Assembly (NCBI GenBank): GCA_964587515.1
Contig: CAZPMO010000049.1
Location: forward strand, 1-27,734
DNA: 27,734 nt
Reading direction: 5' to 3'
Source of the DNA: CAZPMO01 sp964587515
GTDB taxonomy: Bacteria > Pseudomonadota > Alphaproteobacteria > MPNO01
The notes under the pieces were generated by a model. The model was not told where the DNA came from. It searched no databases and saw only the letters and a program-made list of their open reading frames with translations. The translations under genes were made by a program, and so were the position numbers. Of the stretch, positions 21,458 through 27,734 are shown in pieces; position 1 is the stretch's first letter, and the number at the start of each line of letters is the position of its first letter.

Positions 21458-22882
21458 ATGGCGGAAGACCGCAGGGAGGCAACGCGTCGCGTCTGGCTGG
21501 AGACGATCGCGCGGCACAAGAAGGACCCCGACGCGCCTGTTAATGCGCGCTACTGGTCGGAGGCGCTGGAGACCGCGTCCCGCGACGAGACCATCGCCAT
21601 CCAGAACGACAAACTCGCCGCCGCGACGCCGTTCCTGTACGAGAACAGCGGTTTTTACCGCCGCCGCTTCGATCGGCTGGGACTTGTCCCCGACGATATC
21701 CGCACCACCGACGATCTGGTCAAATGGCCGGTGGTCGATAAATCCGAAATGATGGAGGACGCGGCGGAGAACCCGCCTTACGGCACCTATTGCACCATCG
21801 GCGAAGACGAATGGCGCGATCGCGGCTGGATGCTGTTTTCCTCGTCCGGCTCCACGGGTGTTCCGCGCGTCTTTCGCTATACCCAGACCGACCGGGTGTT
21901 GTGGGCCTGGGCCAATGCGCGGGCGCTGCATGCGATGGGCATCCAGCGCGGCGAGACGGTCTTCCCGATCAGCGGCTATGGCCCGCATGTCTGGATGTGG
22001 GGCGCGATTGTCGCCTGGGCGCATATGGGCATACCCGTGATCCCGGGCGGCGGGCTGGACGCCGAGGCGCGGGCGCGCATCATCGACCGGTTCAGCCCGA
22101 CCGTGCTGGCCTGCACCCCGTCCTACGCCTCCTATCTCGGCCGGGTGATGCAGGATATGGGGCTCGATCCGGGAAAGAGCTCGATCAAGATGCTGTTTAC
22201 CGGCGGCGAACCGGCCATGGGGATCGACAATACCCGCGAGCGCCTGGCCGATCTTTGGGGCTGCCGCCCGGTCGAGTTCTATGGCTGCACGGAGGTCTCG
22301 CCCCATGCCGGCGGCTATTCCTGCGAGGCCTCGCTGGCGGGCGAGACCATGTTCACCCATCTGATGGAGGACATCCAGATCTGGGAGCTGGTCGACGCCG
22401 ACGCGTTCGCCCCGGTGGCCGACGGCGAGCGCGGCCTCACGGTCTGCAGCTCGCTCAATTCGGAAAGCTCGCCCCAGCTCCGTTTCCTGGTCGGCGATTA
22501 CACGGTGTTCGAGCGTGGAACCTGCGATTGTGGACGCAACCATGTCCGCGCCGTCGGCGCCTTCGTGGGGCGCGCCGACGATCTGATCAATCTGCGCGGC
22601 ATCAAGATGTTCCCGGCCCAGGTCGAACAGGCGGTGCGCTCGGTGCCGGGCCTGGGCGATGAATATCAGATCGTGCTGACCACCCTGCCCGACGGGCTCG
22701 ACGTGATGGATATCCGCGTCGAGCACGAGGACCACGCCGCGCCCGACGCCATCGCCGAGGCGGTCGGCCAGGCGGTGCGCAGCCGCTGCGAAGTGCGCGT
22801 CGGCGTCGAAGTGCTGGCCCCCAACACGCTGCCCAAGACTGAGTTCAAAGCCAAGCGCGTGCTTGACGAGCGGCGGAAATAA
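21458..22882 (+). CDS. Phenylacetate-CoA ligase-like AMP-forming enzyme
   Basis: This is a 474-residue ANL-superfamily adenylating enzyme of the PaaK branch, expected to activate an aromatic acid to its CoA ester using ATP. The Ser/Gly-rich P-loop SSSGSTGVPR is at 128-137, FTGGEP at 247-252 and YGCTE at 275-279. The hinge region with GRADDLINLRG and the C-terminal LPKTEFKAKR (catalytic lysine region) are present. GGAGAGG precedes the ATG. It is first of a plus-strand unit with DOPA-dioxygenase-like and NTF2-like genes. The last ten codons including the stop are repeated in degenerate form just after the stop. The specific acid cannot be read from the sequence. Confidence 0.88.
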   Translation: MAEDRREATRRVWLETIARHKKDPDAPVNARYWSEALETASRDETIAIQNDKLAAATPFLYENSGFYRRRFDRLGLVPDDIRTTDDLVKWPVVDKSEMMEDAAENPPYGTYCTIGEDEWRDRGWMLFSSSGSTGVPRVFRYTQTDRVLWAWANARALHAMGIQRGETVFPISGYGPHVWMWGAIVAWAHMGIPVIPGGGLDAEARARIIDRFSPTVLACTPSYASYLGRVMQDMGLDPGKSSIKMLFTGGEPAMGIDNTRERLADLWGCRPVEFYGCTEVSPHAGGYSCEASLAGETMFTHLMEDIQIWELVDADAFAPVADGERGLTVCSSLNSESSPQLRFLVGDYTVFERGTCDCGRNHVRAVGAFVGRADDLINLRGIKMFPAQVEQAVRSVPGLGDEYQIVLTTLPDGLDVMDIRVEHEDHAAPDAIAEAVGQAVRSRCEVRVGVEVLAPNTLPKTEFKAKRVLDERRK

Positions 22883-22915
22883 ATCAAGCACGTCATCGAC
22901 GAGCGGCAAAAGTAA
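22853..22915 (+). repeat. Degenerate in-register duplication of the ligase 3' end
   Basis: Positions 22853-22882 (last ten codons, KRVLDERRK and stop) recur at 22886-22915 as KHVIDERQK and a second TAA, offset 33 bases and in the same frame. I count 23 identical bases out of 30. The second copy is not translated because the first TAA precedes it. Confidence 0.7.
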
Positions 22916-22963
22916 ATTCCGTGTATACTGTCCCGACGATGACTGGCAGGAAGGGCTGAGACG

Positions 22964-23344
22964 ATGGCGGAGACAACTGAATTCCCGATCGGCGATGCGG
23001 ACAAGATTTACGGCTACCACGCCCATGTCTATTACGACGAGGCGTCGCGCGAGAAGGCCGCGCGGCTGCGCCAGCTTGCCTGGAGCTCGTTCGACGTGAA
23101 GATGGGCCGGTTCCGCGACCGCCCGGTCGGCCCCCATCCCGAGCCCATGTACGAGATCGTCTTCAAGGCCGATCTGTTCCCGGTCTTCGTGCCGTGGCTG
23201 ATGACCCATCGCGACGGGCTGACGGTGCTGGTCCACCCGGAATCGGGCAACGCCTATGACGATCACGCCAACTGGCCGCTGTGGCTGGGCGATTGCCTGG
23301 ATCTCAATCTGAGCTGGCTGGCAAAGGGCGACCGCGCCGCTTGA
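22964..23344 (+). CDS. DOPA 4,5-dioxygenase-like ring-cleaving protein
   Basis: This is a 126-residue protein of the DOPA dioxygenase family (COG3805), small enzymes first known from betalain-producing fungi and also common in bacteria. The family pattern is clear: YHAHVYYDE (H19, H21), GPHPEPMYEI (H58), MTHRDGLTVLVHPESG (H82, H91) and DDH (H101). The histidines would bind iron for extradiol cleavage of a catechol. GGAAGGG lies 12 bases before the ATG. It is followed by the NTF2-like gene with a four-base overlap. Its substrate may be a catecholic product of this island. Activity of bacterial members is documented for only a few cases, so function remains tentative. Confidence 0.8.
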   Translation: MAETTEFPIGDADKIYGYHAHVYYDEASREKAARLRQLAWSSFDVKMGRFRDRPVGPHPEPMYEIVFKADLFPVFVPWLMTHRDGLTVLVHPESGNAYDDHANWPLWLGDCLDLNLSWLAKGDRAA

Positions 23345-23829
23345 CGGATTTCAGCTTCGACGATCTGCTCCGCCGATTCACCGCCGCCGTCGAGGCCGGT
23401 GACGGAGCCGCGCTGGGCGCGCTGTTCAGCCGCGACGGGATCTATACCGACACGTTCTATGGCGCGTTTACCGGACCGGGAGCGATCCGCGACATGCTGG
23501 AGAACCATTTCTGGCGCGATGCGGATGCGTTCCGCTGGGATATGTTCGAACCGGTTTTCGATGGAACTCTGGGCCATGCGCGCTGGCGGTTCAGCTATAC
23601 GTCGCGCATGGAGGACAGCGCCGGGCGCCGGGTGGTGTTCGAAGGCGCCAGCCGGTTCGAGATCGAAGACGGGCTGATCCGGCGTTACGACGAGGTGTTC
23701 AGCGCCGGCGAAGCCTTCGCCCAGCTCGGCATGGCGCCGGACCGCATCGCGAAAATCCTCACCCGCAACGCCGACGCAACGATCGAACGCGCCCGCGCCA
23801 CCCGCCACGTAAACCTCGACCTGCCCTGA
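23341..23829 (+). CDS. NTF2/SnoaL-like small protein
   Basis: This is a 162-residue protein with the NTF2-like pattern: an N-terminal helix (LLRRFTAAVEAGDGAALGALFS), then TDTFYGAFTGPGAIRDML, WRFSYTS and FEGASRFEIEDGLIRRYDEVF, the typical closing strand. The start is taken as the TTG at 23341, which overlaps the previous stop (TTGA) and removes an upstream reading of the DOPA-dioxygenase gene. The family includes ketosteroid isomerases, polyketide cyclases and many proteins without known activity. Translational coupling to the ring-cleaving gene suggests it handles the cleavage product. A GC hairpin follows its stop at once. Confidence 0.78.
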   Translation: MTDFSFDDLLRRFTAAVEAGDGAALGALFSRDGIYTDTFYGAFTGPGAIRDMLENHFWRDADAFRWDMFEPVFDGTLGHARWRFSYTSRMEDSAGRRVVFEGASRFEIEDGLIRRYDEVFSAGEAFAQLGMAPDRIAKILTRNADATIERARATRHVNLDLP

Positions 23830-23830
23830 G

Positions 23831-23872
23831 GCCCCTCCCACGACGCTTCCGCGTCGCGGGAGGGTGAGGGGC
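23831..23872. terminator. Long GC-rich hairpin after the NTF2-like gene
   Basis: The arms at 23833-23846 and 23851-23864 pair over 14 positions with one mismatch around the loop TTCC. Outer segments GCCCCT (23831-23836) and AGGGGC (23867-23872) offer a second pairing. No T-run follows, so it may be a transcript-stabilising element or a dispersed intergenic repeat instead of a classical terminator. It starts two bases after the stop codon. Confidence 0.5.
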
Positions 23873-23981
23873 AGACGGTCGAGTGAAACCACGAATACCC
23901 TGACCGGGCACGACCCCGCTTGCGGTCGGGGGGGCAAGGCAAATAGATTATCGGCAACAAATAATTTCTGGGAGGAATCCA

Positions 23982-24584
23982 ATGAGCATGAAGCTTCGAT
24001 CCGCCGGCCCGTCGCCGTTCGGGCGCAAGGTGCGCATTGCCGCCGCCGCGCTGGGACTGGCCGGGGATATCACCGTCGAGAACACCGACACCATGGATGA
24101 AGACGATTCCATTCGTCGTCAGAACCCGCTGGGCAAGATCCCGGCGCTGATTCTCGACGACGGGCGCGTGCTCTACGACAGCCGGGTGATCGTCGAATAT
24201 CTCGACGCCATCACGGGCGGCGGGCGGCTGCTGCCGGCCGATCTCGATGCGCGCATGGAAGCGTTGCGCCTGGCCGCATTGGCCGACGGGGTGATGGACG
24301 CGGCGATCCTGATTTCCTACGAGAGCCGCTACCGGCCGGACCAGGATCCCTATGAGCCTTGGGTCGCGCATCAGCGCGGCAAGATCGAGCGCGGGCTCGC
24401 GGCGCTGGAAGCCGAGCCGCCCGCGATCGATCCGCTGACGGTGGCGCCCATCAGTCTCGCCTGCGCGCTCGGTTATCTCGATTTCCGCAAACAGGTCGAT
24501 TGGCGCCAGGGAAACCCGGGTCTGATCCAGTGGCTCGACGATTTCGCCGCCGCCGTCCCGGCCTTCAACGAAACCGCCGCTTAG
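23982..24584 (+). CDS. Glutathione S-transferase family protein
   Basis: This is a 200-residue GST. The thioredoxin-like N-terminal domain has SPFGRKVRI (11-19) with a candidate catalytic serine, NPLGKIPAL (48-56) with the cis-proline at 54, and YDSRVIVEYLD (65-75) with the glutathione-binding Asp-Ser pair. A helical C-terminal domain follows. GGGAGGAAT lies just before the ATG. It is separated from the NTF2-like gene by 152 bases. GSTs in aromatic islands act in maleylpyruvate isomerisation, ether cleavage or epoxide conjugation, and none can be chosen here. Its TAG stop shares bases with the queG stop on the other strand. Confidence 0.9.
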   Translation: MSMKLRSAGPSPFGRKVRIAAAALGLAGDITVENTDTMDEDDSIRRQNPLGKIPALILDDGRVLYDSRVIVEYLDAITGGGRLLPADLDARMEALRLAALADGVMDAAILISYESRYRPDQDPYEPWVAHQRGKIERGLAALEAEPPAIDPLTVAPISLACALGYLDFRKQVDWRQGNPGLIQWLDDFAAAVPAFNETAA

Positions 24585-25705
24585 GGTTCTTCCCATTCGC
24601 GCAGCACGTCGGCGTCGTGTTCGCGCGCTAAATGGCGTTCGCGCAGCCCGTCGAAACGGTCCTTCTTCAGCAGCCGGGAAAGCGCCCACACGGCCATGGC
24701 GCGGACCAGCGGCGCGTCGTCGTCGAGCAGGCGTTCCGCCGCCGGGATCAACTGCGCGTCGCCGCTGTTGCCGATGGCAATCAGCACGTTGCGCACGAAG
24801 CGGTCGCGGCCGGTGCGTTTCACCGGCGATCCCGCAAAAAATTCACGGAACGAAGCATCGTCTAACGCAGCGAGATCGGCAAGACGCGGCGCATCAAGCG
24901 CCGGGCGCGGCCGCAGCGCGGCCTCCGTGGTCGGCGTCGCGAATTTATTCCACGGGCAGACGGCCAGGCAATCGTCGCAGCCGTAGATGCGGTTGCCGAT
25001 GCCGGCGCGGAGGTCGGCCGGGATAGGCTCCTTATGTTCGATGGTGAGGTAGGAAACGCAGCGCCGCGCATCGAGCCGGTAGGGCGCCGTGATGGCGCCG
25101 GTCGGGCAGACGTCGAGACAACGCCGGCAGGCGCCGCAACGGTCGGCCGCGCCAACGTCGGGTTCGATCTCCAGCGCGGTGTATATTTCGCCCAGGAACA
25201 GCCATGAGCCGAAGTCGCGCGACACCAAGTTAGTGTGCTTGCCCTGCCACCCGAGACCGGCGCGGGCCGCCAGGGGTTTTTCCATCACCGGCGCGGTATC
25301 GACGAACAGCTTCACCTCGCAGTCGAATTCGCGATGGATCCAGCCGGCCAGCACGCGCAGGCGCTTTTTCAGCACGTCGTGGTAGTCGCGGCCGCGCGCA
25401 TAGACCGATACCGCGCCCCGGTCGCCCCCCCCCGCCAGCGCCAGCGCATCGCCCGCCGGGCCGTAATTGACGCCCAGCGCGATCACGCTCTTCACGCCGG
25501 GCCACAGCGCGGCGGGGCGGGCGCGCTGCTCGGCGCGGTTGGCGAGCCAGCCCATGTCGCCGTAAAGACCAAGCGCCAGGAATTCGCCCAGATGATCGCG
25601 CGCCTCGCCGGCCAGCTCGGGCGACGCGAACCCGACCGCGTCGAACCCCGCTTCCTTCGCGCGGTCGCGGATCAGTTGTTTCGGCGTGGGAGACGGGGAG
25701 GTCAG
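24581..25705 (-). CDS. queG: Epoxyqueuosine reductase
   Basis: QueG reduces epoxyqueuosine to queuosine in tRNA, using cobalamin and two [4Fe-4S] clusters. The catalytic Asp is D136 (VDTAPVMEKPLAARAG). Cluster cysteines are C190, C193, C196, C200 and C243, C246, C250, with C216 between. A HEAT-like C-terminal part (about 310-360) matches the family. No ATG fits the N-terminus. The family's expected start coincides with a CTG at 25705 that overlaps the queF stop (CTGA), giving 374 residues. The nearest standard codon is a GTG at 25747 inside queF. I use the CTG position as the most family-like start. It is last in the queA-tgt-queF-queG operon. Confidence 0.92.
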   Translation of the reverse strand: MTSPSPTPKQLIRDRAKEAGFDAVGFASPELAGEARDHLGEFLALGLYGDMGWLANRAEQRARPAALWPGVKSVIALGVNYGPAGDALALAGGGDRGAVSVYARGRDYHDVLKKRLRVLAGWIHREFDCEVKLFVDTAPVMEKPLAARAGLGWQGKHTNLVSRDFGSWLFLGEIYTALEIEPDVGAADRCGACRRCLDVCPTGAITAPYRLDARRCVSYLTIEHKEPIPADLRAGIGNRIYGCDDCLAVCPWNKFATPTTEAALRPRPALDAPRLADLAALDDASFREFFAGSPVKRTGRDRFVRNVLIAIGNSGDAQLIPAAERLLDDDAPLVRAMAVWALSRLLKKDRFDGLRERHLAREHDADVLREWEEP

Positions 25706-26154
25706 CCGCGCCCGCGATAGGGCGGCACGCCCTGGTCGGGAAGCCACAGATCGTCGGGCGGCGGGCCGCTCTGATAGAACACGTCGATCGGCATGCCGCC
25801 GCGCGGATACCAGTATCCGCCGATCCTCAACCAGCGCGGCGCGATCTCGGCTTGCAGCCGCTTGGCGATGCCGATCGTGCAATCCTCGTGGAAGGCGCCG
25901 TGATTGCGGAACGAGGCGAAATAGAATTTCAGCGACTTGCTTTCGACGATGAAGTCGCCGGGCAGATAGTCGATCACCAGATGCGCGAAATCGGGCTGGC
26001 CGGTGATCGGACATAGCGAGGTGAACTCGGGGCAGGTGAAGCGCACCACATAAGCGGTATCGGGTTGCGGATTGGCGACTTTCTCCAGCACCGCCTCGTC
26101 CGGCGAGGCCGCGATGGTGGAAGGCTGGCCGAGCTGGGTGAGTTCATCGGTCAT
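25702..26154 (-). CDS. queF: NADPH-dependent preQ0 reductase
   Basis: QueF reduces the nitrile of 7-cyano-7-deazaguanine (preQ0) to preQ1, the base inserted by Tgt. At 150 residues it is the short, single-domain type. The nucleophile C48 (SLCPITGQPDF), D55 and E90 (GAFHE) keep the spacing of the B. subtilis enzyme (7 and 42 residues from the Cys). The QueF motif ESKSLKFY is at 71-78. The start ATG overlaps the tgt stop by four bases, and the queG frame begins at its own stop. Confidence 0.96.
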   Translation of the reverse strand: MTDELTQLGQPSTIAASPDEAVLEKVANPQPDTAYVVRFTCPEFTSLCPITGQPDFAHLVIDYLPGDFIVESKSLKFYFASFRNHGAFHEDCTIGIAKRLQAEIAPRWLRIGGYWYPRGGMPIDVFYQSGPPPDDLWLPDQGVPPYRGRG

Positions 26155-27305
26155 TCTTCATCCGTTTCGGTTGCCGTGGAGTCAATATCGCCGCGCGCCT
26201 GTTCGGCGGCGAACGCGGCGGCGAAGCGTTCCATGTCGCCATCCTCGACAGCGCGCCGCAGCCCGGCCATCAGGCCTTGATAGTAGTGCAGATTATGCAT
26301 CGTCAACAGCATCGGTCCCAGCATCTCTTTCGCCTTGAACAGATGGTGCAGATAGGCGCGGCTGTGATCGCGACACGCCGGGCAGACGCATTCCTCGTCC
26401 AGCGGTCGCGGATCGGCGACATGGCGCGCATTGCGGATGTTCACCTTGCCCCGGCCGGTGAAACCCTGACCGGTGCGGCCCGAGCGCGTCGGCATCACGC
26501 AATCGAACATGTCGATGCCGCGCCGCACCGCGCCCACCATATCGTCCGGCGTGCCGACCCCCATCAGATAACGCGGGCGGGCGACGGGCAACGCCGGCAC
26601 GGTTTCGTCGAGGACGCCGAACATCTGGTCCTGGCCCTCGCCGACCGCGAGCCCCCCGACCGCATAGCCGTCGAAACCGATGCCGATCAGCGTCGCGGCG
26701 GATTCGCGGCGCAGCTCGCCATAAATGCCGCCCTGGACGATGCCGAACAGGCCGTAGCCGGGCCGTTCCTCGAACGCCGCCCTACAACGCGCCGCCCAGC
26801 GCATGGAGCGCCGCATGGACTCCGCCGCTTCCGCCTCGGTCGCCGGATAAGGCGTGCATTCATCGAGCGCCATGGTGATATCGGCGTCCAGCAGACGCTG
26901 AATTTCGACGGCGCGTTCCGGCGTCAGCTGGTGGCGCGCGCCGTCGAGATGCGACGCGAACACCACCCCGTCCTCGTCGATGGTCCGCCGCTCGGCCAGC
27001 GACATCACCTGGAAGCCGCCCGAATCGGTCAGGATCGGACCGCGCCAGCCCATGAATTCGTGCAGCCCGCCGAGCCGCGCCACGGCTTCGGCGCCCGGGC
27101 GCAGCATCAGATGATAGGTATTGCCGAGGATGATCTCCGCCCCGGTCGCCGCGACCGCCGCCGGAGTCATGGCCTTTACCGTGCCGGCGGTGCCCACGGG
27201 CATGAAGGCGGGCGTGTTGATATCGCCGTGCTTGGTGGCCAGGCGTGCGCGCCGCGCCGCGCCGTCGGTCGCGATGATGTCGAAGGGAAGCGCGGTTTCG
27301 CTCAT
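26151..27305 (-). CDS. tgt: tRNA-guanine transglycosylase
   Basis: Tgt exchanges guanine-34 for preQ1 in tRNAs for Asp, Asn, His and Tyr. The 384-residue protein has the catalytic D94 (ILTDSGGFQVMSL) and D268 (MFDCVMPTR). The zinc site is C306, C308, C311 and H337 in a CxCx2Cx25H arrangement. GGLAVGEG (218-225) forms part of the base pocket. The ATG overlaps the queA stop by four bases. The acidic C-terminal tail is slightly longer than in the E. coli enzyme. Confidence 0.97.
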   Translation of the reverse strand: MSETALPFDIIATDGAARRARLATKHGDINTPAFMPVGTAGTVKAMTPAAVAATGAEIILGNTYHLMLRPGAEAVARLGGLHEFMGWRGPILTDSGGFQVMSLAERRTIDEDGVVFASHLDGARHQLTPERAVEIQRLLDADITMALDECTPYPATEAEAAESMRRSMRWAARCRAAFEERPGYGLFGIVQGGIYGELRRESAATLIGIGFDGYAVGGLAVGEGQDQMFGVLDETVPALPVARPRYLMGVGTPDDMVGAVRRGIDMFDCVMPTRSGRTGQGFTGRGKVNIRNARHVADPRPLDEECVCPACRDHSRAYLHHLFKAKEMLGPMLLTMHNLHYYQGLMAGLRRAVEDGDMERFAAAFAAEQARGDIDSTATETDEE

Positions 27306-27734
27306 CTTCCGTCGTTCCGATGCAGCAGCGTCGCATCGCCATAGGAATAAAACCGGTAGCCGCTGTCGCGCGCATGGGCATAGGCCGCTTGCATGCGCTC
27401 CAGCCCGGCGAAGGCCGCGACCAGCATGAACAGGGTCGAGCGCGGCAGATGGAAGTTGGTCAATAGCGCATCGACGATCCGGAAGCGATAGCCCGGCGTG
27501 ATGAAGATCGAGGTTTCGTCCTCGAACGGGGCAAGGTCGCCGGCCGGCGTCGCCGCGCTTTCGAGCAGTCTCAGCGACGTGGTGCCGACCGCGATCACGC
27601 GCCCGCCATCGGCGCGGGCGACGTTGATGACGTCCGCCGTGGCCGCGTCGATGCGGCCCCATTCGGCGTGCATGCGGTGGTCGCGGACAAGTTCGGTCTT
27701 TACCGGCAGGATGGTCCCGGCCCCCACATGCAGC
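27302..27734 (-). CDS. queA: SAM:tRNA ribosyltransferase-isomerase, C-terminal part
   Basis: QueA transfers the ribosyl part of SAM to preQ1 in tRNA, forming epoxyqueuosine. The visible C-terminal part of about 144 residues starts at the family motif LHVGAGTILPVKTE and includes IAVGTTSLRLLES, SIFITPGYRFRIVDALLTNFHLPRSTLFMLVAAF and the closing YRFYSYGDATLL. The 5' part lies beyond the right edge of the window, so a start inside the window is not to be used. It is the first visible gene of the queuosine operon. Confidence 0.96.
   Translation of the reverse strand, partial: LHVGAGTILPVKTELVRDHRMHAEWGRIDAATADVINVARADGGRVIAVGTTSLRLLESAATPAGDLAPFEDETSIFITPGYRFRIVDALLTNFHLPRSTLFMLVAAFAGLERMQAAYAHARDSGYRFYSYGDATLLHRNDGR

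Noticed and set aside
21377..23266. Long minus-strand open frame opposite the CoA ligase and DOPA-dioxygenase-like genes
   Set aside because: Antisense artefact of high GC, while the plus strand carries conserved motifs in two genes.
1..27734. CRISPR arrays, tRNAs, insertion sequences, prophage genes
   Set aside because: No regularly spaced repeats, no tRNA arm motifs outside coding genes, and no transposase, integrase or phage structural proteins were seen.

Overview
The window looks like a contig from an alphaproteobacterium, probably a Rhodospirillales-like lineage in a metagenome-derived assembly. This rests on the high GC content, the gene families present (TRAP transporters, DmpD-type hydrolase, a full queuosine gene set, a DUF6961-like small protein) and a 79-base run of N that breaks one gene. 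The taxonomy is inference from gene content only. No rRNA, tRNA, CRISPR array, transposase or phage gene was found.

Layout, left to right. (1) 1-2240: leuC and leuD on the plus strand, with a 4-base overlap. (2) 2245-2960: two small minus-strand hypothetical genes around a gene-poor stretch. (3) 3126-6739: a minus-strand unit of a ChrR-like cupin followed by TRAP transporter genes dctP, dctQ and dctM. (4) 7008-7256: a small dual-CDGSH iron-sulfur protein on the plus strand. (5) 7260-11848: a minus-strand aromatic catabolism block with a MetE-like zinc protein, a Rieske oxygenase, a LigB-type extradiol dioxygenase and a meta-cleavage hydrolase. It is interrupted on the opposite strand by an isolated 25-codon ORF with a full-length Shine-Dalgarno sequence, alternative hairpins and a terminator. 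(6) 12103-14010: a 635-residue protein with a C-terminal cyclic-nucleotide-binding domain. (7) 14033-18085: a minus-strand operon of ferredoxin/flavin reductase, SDR (broken by the N run), PaaA/PaaC-like di-iron protein, fumarylpyruvate hydrolase-like protein and a MarR regulator, preceded by a perfect 15-bp inverted repeat. (8) 18227-21346: a minus-strand unit of a second MetE-like protein, GT2 glycosyltransferase, TylF-like methyltransferase and a secreted protein. (9) 21458-24584: plus-strand aryl-CoA ligase-like, DOPA-dioxygenase-like, NTF2-like and glutathione S-transferase genes. (10) 24581-27734: the minus-strand queuosine operon queA-tgt-queF-queG.

Taken together, regions 3 to 9 read as an accessory aromatic-compound island. 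It contains uptake (TRAP), activation (CoA ligase), ring hydroxylation (Rieske and di-iron oxygenases with a reductase), ring cleavage (LigB and DOPA-dioxygenase families), C-C hydrolysis (DmpD-like and FAH families) and MarR-type control. The substrate cannot be read from the sequence. The two MetE-like proteins have the length and zinc ligands of the methionine synthase/epoxyalkane:coenzyme M transferase superfamily, and their role here is the main biochemical puzzle. The main nucleic-acid puzzles are the isolated short ORF with its switch-like hairpins at 8135-8360 and the palindrome at 18093-18128.
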